Shown one piece after another: positions 57,101 to 64,000 of a stretch of 64,000 bases of DNA. The translations under genes and the position numbers were made by a program. Under the pieces are notes generated by a model. That model searched no databases. It saw nothing but the letters and a program-made list of their open reading frames with translations, and was not told the DNA's origin. Source of the stretch: Undaria pinnatifida (lineage: Eukaryota; Sar; Phaeophyceae; Laminariales; Alariaceae). The number at the start of each line of letters is the position of its first letter. The stretch's first letter is position 1. The stretch is taken from positions 5,015,465-5,079,464 of the forward strand of contig JABAKD010000027.1 of assembly GCA_012845835.1 (NCBI GenBank). Direction: 5' to 3'.

Positions 57101-60100
57101 GTACCATGCGTCTGTGCATAGCTTCCCCGCGAAAAACGTATCACTGAGATCTACAACGCGGGGTGGTGGGTCGTTTCTGAACAATAACTAATTTTCTCTA
57201 TCTGCAATGATGAGCGCTTTTGCGTTGAAAGCCCATCGCGCCCCGTCTTCCTCCCGCCACGGCCGCGGGGAAGAAGTGTTCCTTGACCCTCGAAGCGTGG
57301 CGGGCTTACCCGATGCGCGGATGGAGCTGTGGTGGTGGGGGTACCAGCAGATAGTGACATGCATCACGTGTATATGAATCATGTTCGTCCCTCAAGCATG
57401 CAAGTAGATATAAAGAGAGTAGAGAGACAAATCAAGTGTGAAAGGCTACATAAAACACAATGGAAACGTGGCCCTACCAGGGATATTCCGCAACGAGCTT
57501 CCCCCGACATTTAAGGAAAACTGTTATATATTATTGTAACTTCCTTTTATCATCAACCATCTTCATTGCTGTGTCATATTCAAGCACAACGAACAAATGC
57601 CCTATGATGATTGTTTTGGTGCCTCCACGCGTTGAGCTTGACCCTGTCCAAGACTCGATTCTCCGCTCCAGCAGGATCGTCCTGCTTGATTTTGCAAGGC
57701 TATTAGTTGGCTGACTATAAGCCGCCGACTAGGCAGTAGTAGTCAGCTCCAGCAGGATCGTACTGCTGTAGTTTTGAAAGGCTGTGCGTTGGCTTGACTT
57801 TTTTTCGTTTTAATCAACTTTTCAATTTCCGGCATCTGGACAAGCCATGGTCACAGGTGTCGTCTATTCTCCCCCGAGGTGCGTGCGTTCGTTTTCATCG
57901 TGCGGAGGGTGCAGCATTCCCACTGCTCGTCGTTTTCCGTTGTCTTTGGCGTAGTTCCCTACGCGAGCAACAGCATCGCTTGCGTGTTCTCCTCTTGTCT
58001 AACTTCCCGCTAACTCCGCTTCTCCTCTACCCCCCATACCGCAGTGTTCGAGAATCAACTGGCCCGCACACCATCATCGCCATAAGCGAGCGAGCGAGTG
58101 GCGGCCGCGCCATTACCGCCGCAAGACGGCGAGGACCGCGTTCTTACCCCCATCGAGGACGGGAAACGCCTCCTACAGGCGGTAATAACAAGGGGCGGGG
58201 AGGAGGGGGGAACCTAGTCCCCGTCCCCCCCCTTTCCCCGGTGCACGAAGCCGCCGCTACAGGCCATGTGGAAACCCTGTCTCTGCTTTTGCAGTACGGG
58301 TCGTCTCTGGAAGAGAGAGACACCGCATCGGGTATTGTCGGGGACACGCCGCTATCGAGGGCGGTGCGAGAAGGGCAGTTGGACTGCGCGAGGGTATTGT
58401 TAGATGCTGGGGCAATGATAAGCAGGGAAAACGCTAGAGGGTGAGTTGTTCAAGGTCTGCTTGAGTTGCGTGGTAATGGGCTGGTTCGTGTTTTTGTGAA
58501 AACGGGGGGGGGGGGCGTACTCCTCGTTTGTTTGCCTTAGTCATTTGACCACTGATCTCGCATTTCTTTCGAAATTTCGAAACGGCGTATGGGGGATGAG
58601 TTCAAGGTCAGATTGAGGGGCATGGCAGTGGGTTGGTTCGTCTTTTTGCAGGGAGGGGGGTGAATTGGGGGTCAGATCGAGGGGCATGATAGTGGACTGG
58701 TTCGTTTCTTTGTACGGGGAGGGTGAGTTCAGGGTCAATATAAGAGACATGTTAAGGGGCTGGTTCGTTTTTGTCGACGGAGGGGGGTGAGTTCCGGGCC
58801 AGCGGGGGGGGGGGGGGGGGGGTTGGGCCGATTTAGAGGCGAGGCATGGGGGTTCGTCGATCTCACAGGGGTGGGAGCCGCGCGCCACGCCGTTTTCATG
58901 CATTGCGCGTGGGTAAGCACTGAGACACGCGTGAGACCTCAACATGTTTCGACACCTTGCCCTTGTCTTTTCAATGTGTTTTGGTTATACCTTGCCCTTT
59001 TGTTTCCTTTTGACTGGTTGCTGTTTTACACGTAGAAGTCAACATGCGTAGATACCCTGCCCTCTTCCCCCGGGTTGTCCTGTTGCTGTCCTGCGCTTAG
59101 ACCTCAGCATAATTCAATATCATGCACTTCTTTTCCATGTGTTCGGTTGTGGTGCCCTTTCTCCCCCCTATTACCTGTTTATACCTTGCCAATTTGTTTC
59201 TCTTGCCTCCGGTTGTTGTTCTGCACGTTTGGCGGCCATGGCGATGATGATCTCGTGCAGAGAAACGCCGCTGGTGGTGGCCATCAGGGCGGGAGAAGCC
59301 TCGGCTGTGGAACTCCTTTCCCAACGAGGCGCGTCCCTCGACGGAGGGGGGTCGACCGGGAGGCTTACGGGCGCCAATGGGCGTGCTCCCGCAGGGGCAA
59401 GGGAGAAAATGATGGCGCGAAGGTGCGAGCCGGAAGGTATTTGTGCATGTTTATGTGGTACAGTGAAAGTCTCCCAATAGTACCGGTTGAATAGTGCCCT
59501 TTTCTGCTATAGTGTCGGTGAACTCGCTTGGCACAGCTGGAACCCCCTATGCTGGTACCACGTATCGGTGTTATACCCAATGGTTTCGGTGTCCGGTATA
59601 CTGGTCGTATTTTTGGCTGGCAAATACCGGCAAAACAGGGCGACAACCACCGTACCAACGGTGATATCGGCGATGGTAGCGGCTGTGGCGGCAGCAACGA
59701 AGCGGTAGTAGCTGCGGTAGACACTGTAGCAATGGTAGCTGTTGTAGCGAAGGTGGTAGCGGTGGTAGTTGGGACAGCAACGTCGACGGTTGCGGTGTTT
59801 TGAACAGCGCTATAATTTGGGCTAGAACGTTGTGCTGTGATTAAGTAGTCAGACTTGAGGGATGGCACTAGATAGAACACCTCCCTCCGTGCCTGAAATA
59901 CATCCTTACCGGATCAACGGGCGGCTCGTACCGTCTAGTTCCCGATTGTATACTGATCTGTGGTTTCACTTTTAATGGCATGTCTGGTAAGGTGTATTTC
60001 GTCGAAATGTCAACTTTGTTCATAACCGGCGATTCCAATACTTGTACGAACGACGCTGGGGCGTCTTGCCGACGGACGGACAATTAGAGTCGGAATTAAG

Positions 60101-63100
60101 AGGACGCCATGACGATCACTCTCGAGGCATCAAGCGTCTCACGTGCACAGCTCTGCGACTACAACGGAGCACACGAGCGGAACGAGACTTCCCTTGCCCG
60201 TTGATAGGCTTACAGTAGAGGCTAGTCTACTTTCTTCAGCTATATGTGATGTTTTGGTTTGTTTTATTGCGTCTCCTTGATTTTGTCTGAGTTTTTCACT
60301 CTGGAGTTGTTGGGGCCTGTTTTGTGACCACGGACTACACAATAGCGCTGAATTAATGTGATAATGACAACAACTGTCGATACGGTAAGGTCTCCGAGAG
60401 CTCAGCGTCAAGATTCCCTGCAAGTATGTTTTTTTGCCATATCGTTGAGTAATTTTCCGCGCATCTTTAGCGCCAAAGCTTGTCGCCAACCAGGGCGACC
60501 AGAGCGTGAGGCGGACTCCGCTTTACCGTGCCATCCCACCCATCACTCATGCGCCTCGCCCCCGACCTCATCGGTTACCAACCAACCTTTGTTTTCTGCC
60601 ATGTGCTTCGCTTCTCCTGCACACGTCGTGTCTTGCCTTTCTCCTAAGTGCGAGTTCAACTTCACCTATACCCTCTATCACATGTGTATGTGTCCCCGAA
60701 CCAAGCACGCCTACTACCATTATGAACGGAAACATAGAGACCGTTAGGGCACTAACATGAATACCGAACGATACTTGAATTTCCGACCAGAGTGATATAC
60801 CAGGTATATAAATATTCAATACCGCTCCACACGCACAGCCACACACATAGATTTCCTTTGGGCTGGTTTGCCAATATCAGCGTTTTTGATTAGTTCGGTA
60901 CCTCGGTCCTGTGTACCCCTACACGCACTCCTTCAATCGTCGACTTGTCATGCAGAAGGGTCGAACCGCTAGAGCATGCAATGCATGAGATGTGGGTATC
61001 CTCTAACCAGAAACCCCTCCTGTGTACAATGGGGTGCCGCCAATAGTGCCGGTTGAATAGTGCCACTGCTCTCTATAGTGCGGGTGAAACTGCTTAAAAT
61101 TCTTGGCGTGACTGGAGCTCTGTATTTTCCCTATTCCTCGTAGTGTCGGTGCCCTGTGAAATGCCGTTATGTTGGGGTGATACATACCGGAACTATCTGG
61201 AGCCCCCCACTGTATTAAGACCCAAGACCGCTCCACACACCCAGAGTTCTTACGTACAATCTTCCTTCCGTCATGCAGGAGGGTTGAACCGCTGGAGCTT
61301 GCAATGCGCGAGGGACAGCTTGCGTGCGCCGCAGTCCTTATCGAGGGTGGGGCTCGTATTAGCGAGCGTGCTCTTAAGGCGGTGAAGCTTGAACCCGCGA
61401 GGTCGTCGTCCATGGACAAGAGGTGCGAACAAGAATGCCTCATGGGGCAAGTTCTTTAAACCATTTCAAATACTTCAGCTGTGAAGTCGACCAGTTGAGT
61501 GGGCGATACTCTATTTAAAGCAGTACCTCGTAGGGAGATTTATTTTATGTCTAACGTTTATTGGTGGGGAGGTTGCATTCTGTGTCGGATATTGCGCTAT
61601 AAATGATCATGTGTTGAAGTTCATTGGCTAAGGTTGCACCGCATTTGGCCTAGGTTGCACCACATTTGGCTCAAGTTGCACCGCGTTTGACTCCTGTTGC
61701 AGCACCGCGTTTGGCTCAGGTTGCACCACGTTCGGCCCAGGTTGCACCGCATTTACTTGTGTATCACACATGTACCATACGGATCATCGTACAGCGAAAA
61801 TCCCGTGCCTGGGCCTATTAGTAGCTGTGTTCCCGTCAGTTTGAATCGATTGGCTTTATATAGTTTTTTGTGCTAAGCCACGACGATTGAGTGTCACAAC
61901 CTAAAACTAATAAGACGAACGGATCTTGCAAGCTTGAAGACAAATAGAGTTGTGATATGACGCCCGTCTGGAGTGCGTTGGCAGTCGAGGGTCGGCTCCG
62001 AATTATTCAGCAACGTATCGGTCGAAAATGTTAATTTCGAACGAATGCGAGTTTCTCAATTTGACGGCGCCTAAACCCGTTTCGAGCTGCCCGAAGCCTG
62101 GGTTTACGTCCGCCACCGGCTGGGGTGAAGACCGGAAATGACGAATCCACCGACGCACACAAGCTGATACCAGTTCCAAATATCATGCTGCGCGAGTTGC
62201 CTTGCCACAGGTGTGCTATCAAAAATAGTATTGATATCAAAAACAATGTTGATGCAGCACATGGAGACAAGACTCGTTTTCTTTTCCTCTCTTCACGCGA
62301 GACGCCAACGGACCCTCTCGTCGCTTTTCTTTCTGCCGTTTGTTTCTTCGGCGTTGTTGCGCCAGCCCATCGCAAGGGAAGAGAGCGATATACGCGGGCA
62401 CTAGCCATGGTGGGGACAGAAGTGGAGACTTTAACAGCGGGGCGGGGCGCGGTGCAGGTAGTTCTGGTGCCACCACCACCACCACCGCCACAGCTGCAGC
62501 GACTCTACCTCTGCAGTCGGACATACTGGAATGCATGTCACCCGAGATAACTGACGTTGCAAGATCGGCACCTTTAAACGGAGGGGGGTCTTTAAACGGA
62601 GGGGGACTAGAAGAGGACCCACCTTCCCAGGGTTTCGATGGCCGAGGGGAGGCGTTGTTGCAGGAGGGCTATGGGTCGTTGCTGGACCGTCCAAGAATGG
62701 AGGGGGAACGTATTGAGCACTTTGGGGGCATGTTGCCCGCCTTTGGGGAGTGCGATGTGGTGTTGATACTGGAAGATGGTACCCGCTTGCCGGCTCACTC
62801 CTGTCTTTTGACGTCGTTCAGCGGAGCGTTTGGCGATATGTTTCTTCGTCGACGTGGGCACTACGGCCTAAACTCGAACGCCGCAGGGGTTTCGACCATG
62901 ATGGCGGTGGCGCCAGGGGAGGGTTCTGCAGCGGGAGACTGCGCGCCAACAGCGGCGGCTGAATCTGCTCGCGAGGAGGAACAACTTTCGCGTGCCCGCG
63001 ACATACAGGCCTTACTCGAGTGGCGTGTTGTATCATCTGATAAGGGGTCGAGTGGAGCCTTAAAACGCCCACAGTCGGCTTCGTCACCGGTAACGGCCGT

Positions 63101-63533
63101 GGCGATGGCGGTGGCGGCAGTAGCTTCCCTTAAGCCATGTTCGTCAGCAGAGTATGACAGCCGTCGTCGGCCGCAGCAACCACCGGCCGTCGTAGAGTGG
63201 GGCGTGTCTAGAGGAGAGGTCCTCGTGAGGTTCTGGGGACCTGGTACGATGGCGGCGGTTGTCAGACACGTCTACACCGGTCGGCCGCCAAGCGAGGTGC
63301 ATGCTGACAGCCTGGCGCGGTTGTTGTGCGCGTCGGCTTCGTTGAGGATGCCTCGGTTAATGCGGCAGGTGGAGCATCTGTTGTCGGCTACCCTCGCGCA
63401 GCAAAGGTCGGGTGCTAGGTCTGCTCAGCACGAAGAGGCGGGGAGGCTGCTGAGGGGGGCGAGGGCTCTCGGAGCGGCGGACTTGGAGGACCGGTGCACG
63501 CTGTACTTGCAGGCTAACGGCGTGTTCCCTGCG
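49066..63533 (+). CDS. ankyrin-repeat / BTB-POZ protein, multi-exon, right end open
   Basis: Exons in one direction give a long low-complexity N-terminus, about eight ankyrin repeats and a BTB domain. Ankyrin order: AHAACEAGMAGLLNDIL (exon 1 end), RRTPLHLAAEAGALECANLL, RWRETPLHKAARSGNPGVV, RHRETPLLLAVRAGSADAV, PVHEAAATGHVETLSLLL, GDTPLSRAVREGQLDCARVL, RGETPLVVAIRAGEASAVEL, RRTPLYRAI, EPLELAMREGQLACAAVL. The BTB part is FGECDVVLILEDGTRLPAHS CLL. Ankyrin-then-BTB order matches animal ABTB/BTBD11-type proteins rather than plant NPR1 (BTB first). BTB proteins often serve as substrate adaptors for CUL3 ubiquitin ligase. Joins up to 54516, and from 58440 to 60471, agree in phase. Joins around 54.5-58.2 kb and 60.7-62.4 kb are uncertain, and the C-terminus lies beyond a repeat at 63.66 kb or outside the window. 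Confidence 0.7.
51582..52330 (+). mobile_element. non-autonomous DNA transposon, family A copy 2
   Basis: Best copy, 749 bases, in intron 1 of ANK-BTB. It begins TACAGGCTGGTTCACGTTA and ends TTTACTTGAACCAGCCTGTA: 14 perfect inverted bases, then a looser match. TTC lies on both flanks, a possible 3-base target duplication. No transposase frame. Confidence 0.85.
52641..52721 (+). CDS. ANK-BTB exon 2 (ankyrin)
   Basis: LRRTPLHLAAEAGALECANL LLKHGTR; acceptor gtgaaacag, donor AGG|GTGAGC, 27 codons. Confidence 0.85.
53444..53542 (+). CDS. ANK-BTB exon 3 (ankyrin)
   Basis: LDQRDRWRETPLHKAARSGN PGVVKSLCAARMK: exactly 33 codons, one ankyrin period. Acceptor cttcgcgcag, donor ATGAAG|GTGTGG. Confidence 0.85.
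54110..54330 (+). repeat. dispersed repeat shared with 62030-62235
   Basis: GAATGCGAGTTTCT, TTTGACGGCGCC, TTCGAG(T/C)TGC, GACG(A/C)(A/C)CACAAG and TGCTGCGC(A/G)A blocks align over about 200 bases between the two places. Confidence 0.55.
54396..54516 (+). CDS. ANK-BTB exon 4 (ankyrin)
   Basis: VNVRNRHRETPLLLAVRAGS ADAVTALLASGARLDEPDSS; acceptor tcgggtag, donor AGTG|GTGAGA, ends in phase 1. Confidence 0.85.
54700..55391 (-). mobile_element. non-autonomous DNA transposon, family A copy 3
   Basis: About 690 bases, same orientation as copy 1, in the intron after ANK-BTB exon 4. Degenerate left end TACACGTGGGGCTTGAAGTA, right end TAACGTGAACCAGCCTGT. Internal match GAACACGTGTGCAA(G/A)(A/T)(A/T)TTCAGGG with copy 2 (antisense). 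Confidence 0.7.
56044..56111 (+). CDS. possible extra ankyrin-like exon
   Basis: Between ccggtctgtcag and donor AAGAG|GTGGGT the frame reads AAMSGQAELLMTMANSNQAC RKR, like the second half of an ankyrin repeat. Its phase does not join exon 4 directly. A diverged copy of its 3' part lies at about 56423-56472. Confidence 0.35.
56600..57010 (+). repeat. tandem family H units in an ANK-BTB intron
   Basis: Two to three units of about 100 bases, each with CATTCGTTGT, AATAGGCC(A/G)TGGG and GGGGCTCCTTA-like blocks. Confidence 0.55.
57832..57945 (+). repeat. dispersed repeat family D, copy 3
   Basis: CATCTGGACAAGCCATGGTC, ACAGGTGTCGTC, then GGTGCAGCATTCCCACTGCT; matches 38065-38170 and 14877-14975. 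Confidence 0.75.
58158..58440 (+). CDS. ANK-BTB exon with two ankyrin repeats
   Basis: PVHEAAATGHVETLSLLLQY GSSLEERD and GDTPLSRAVREGQLDCARVL LDAGAMISREN. Donor AGAGG|GTGAGT joins the next exon as ARGETPLVV. The 5' edge is uncertain: acceptors atcgag| (58157) and ctacag| (58179) both fit the phase of exon 4. With the first, GRETP precedes a Gly-rich insertion inside the repeat. Confidence 0.75.
58500..58830. repeat. G-rich tandem tract and family C copy
   Basis: A G-run and family C copy (58503-58575) are followed by about 70-base units with GGGGGGTGAGTT, GGGGCATG and GGCTGGTTCGT. Confidence 0.65.
59261..59436 (+). CDS. ANK-BTB exon (ankyrin)
   Basis: GETPLVVAIRAGEASAVELL SQRGASLDGGGSTG, then AREKMMARRCEPE. 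Acceptor tctcgtgcag|A completes Gly with the previous exon; donor CGGAAG|GTATTT gives phase 1, fitting the next acceptor. Confidence 0.75.
59472..59640 (+). mobile_element. MITE-like family B copy
   Basis: CCCAATAGTACCGGTTGAAT AGTGCCC, then CCGGTATAC; aligns with 61034-61200. Confidence 0.5.
60471..60760 (+). CDS. ANK-BTB exon, ankyrin interrupted
   Basis: Acceptor catctttag|CG. The frame reads PKLVANQGDQSVRRTPLYRA I, then about 55 non-ankyrin residues, then IMNGNIETVRAL before a stop. The two ends fit one ankyrin repeat with an in-frame insertion, or an unspliced intron for which no clear GT/AG pair was found. The join to the next exon is unresolved. Confidence 0.45.
60940..60995 (+). repeat. 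duplicate of the next ankyrin exon's 5' edge
   Basis: TTGTCATGCAGAAGGGTCGA, ACCGCTAGAGCATGCAATGC matches 61270-61312 (CGTCATGCAGGAGGGTTGA, ACCGCTGGAGCTTGCAATGC), offset about 325 bases. Confidence 0.75.
61030..61205 (+). mobile_element. MITE-like family B copy
   Basis: GCCAATAGTGCCGGTTGAAT AGTGCC, then ATACATACCGGAACTA; same arrangement as 59472-59640. Confidence 0.5.
61279..61422 (+). CDS. ANK-BTB exon (last ankyrin)
   Basis: RVEPLELAMREGQLACAAVL IEGGARISERALKAV, then KLEPARSSSMDK. Acceptor cgtcatgcag|G, donor AAGAG|GTGCGA. Clear ankyrin helices without the TPLH entry. Confidence 0.65.
61625..61760 (+). repeat. ~25-base tandem repeat
   Basis: Five to six units of GGTTGCACC(G/A)C(A/G)TTTGGCTCA in the intron before the BTB exon. 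Confidence 0.85.
62405..63533 (+). CDS. ANK-BTB exon with split BTB/POZ domain
   Basis: The frame is open from 62340 to 63698. Helix and first half of BTB: MLPAFGECDVVLILEDGTRL PAHSCLLTSFSGAFGDMF. After about 110 low-complexity residues comes the second half: EVLVRFWGPGTMAAVVRHVY TGRPP and LARLLCASASLRMPRLMRQV. A BACK-like start follows (GARALGAADLEDRCTLYLQA). 'CDV.....DG....AH..LL' and 'V..VYTG' are BTB hallmarks. The suggested acceptor cactag|C and donor CCTGCG|GTGATG are guesses. The insertion is unusual. Confidence 0.7.
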
Positions 63534-63654
63534 GTGATGAAGGCGAGGAGGCGTTTTTTTTTTTCTTTATCTCGGAAGCTTTCTGTTATAGAGTACCCCA
63601 GTAACCTGGGAAATTATTTCGTTGGTTGTTTTGGGGAGACGATATGCGGGGGAA

Positions 63655-63805
63655 TAAGCGGGGGGCGTACTCGTTTGTCGCTTGCCGTAGTCCTGTGACC
63701 ATTGACCACGCATTCTTGCAATGCCGGGACGGAGCACGTCGGGTTTGCACCGGCCAGGCAGGCATCGCGTGCACCAAGTGCGAAGCGCCGTGAGGTGTTC
63801 GGCGG
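63655..63805 (+). repeat. dispersed repeat family C copy
   Basis: TCGTTTGTCGCTTGCCGTAG, TCCTGTGACCATTGACCACG, CATTC, GCCGGGACGGAGCACGTCGG; closest to 24195-24345. It bounds the BTB frame on the right. Confidence 0.75.
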
Positions 63806-64000
63806 TGTGTGGGGGGCCATTCGTGTTGTGTTTTATTATCAATTGTTTGTTTTGGGAAGGGGGGGTAGTATATAGTCCATCGTTTCCGGGATTTAGGCTT
63901 GCGATATGGGCCATGGGCATAGCGGTGATGCCGCTAGCGCGACACGAGCGAGCACGGTGATGATTACGATGTTGATAATGTTCTCACATTAGCTCGTTTC
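63806..64000. other. window end, nothing recognised
   Basis: No coding signal; presumably an intron of, or sequence after, the ANK-BTB gene. Confidence 0.4.

Overview
The window looks like nuclear DNA of an intron-rich eukaryote, most likely a photosynthetic stramenopile of brown-algal (Ectocarpus) type. This placement is an inference. It rests on small GT-AG exons in very long introns, a bacterial-type (organellar) RecG gene, kinesin-light-chain-like TPR and ankyrin fragments, and abundant simple-sequence and transposon debris. No rRNA gene, intact tRNA, operon or CRISPR array was found. Every multi-exon model below was built by hand from reading frames, domain motifs and splice phases, without transcript evidence.

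Two genes dominate. (1) On the minus strand, from 37907 down to 5553, 21 exons join in consistent phase into a 1685-codon frame. The first two thirds is a complete RecG-type branch-migration helicase: N-terminal wedge region, OB part, Walker A GDVGSGKT, DEEQ, SATP, VIE-like and QIRGRLGR motifs. After a Ser/Ala/Pro/Gly-rich linker of several hundred residues, the same large exon (19188-20859) runs into a DEDDh 3'-5' exonuclease: DLETTG, HNAKFD and HTALGD are supplied by exons 16, 18 and 20. A RecG-exonuclease fusion is the main novelty of the window. (2) On the plus strand, from about 49.1 kb to the right edge, exons encode an acidic and low-complexity N-terminus, a run of ankyrin repeats and a BTB/POZ domain that is split by an insertion. 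This gene probably continues past the window.

Layout. 1-5550: a TPR fragment, a hexamer minisatellite, a transposon copy and telomere-like motifs. 5553-37907: the fusion gene. Its 10.2-kb intron (8059-18242) holds a large array of broken, alternately oriented OTU-protease fragments. Other introns hold (CCCAA)n, (GACA)n, G-rich tracts, a LINE remnant and MITE-like repeats. 38-49 kb: mostly repeats and weak or broken coding traces (a tRNA-like piece, a possible membrane-protein exon, an ankyrin fragment, a long unrecognised ORF). 49-64 kb: the ankyrin-BTB gene, with transposon copies in its introns.

Two structural themes recur. First, short tandem duplications repeatedly copy an exon edge with its splice site into the neighbouring intron ('exon-edge echoes'), in both main genes and in an ankyrin fragment. 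Second, simple repeats abut splice sites: (GACA)n ends 8 bases before the 3' splice site of exon 4, and (GGGTT)n starts at or just after the 5' splice sites of exons 13 and 18.
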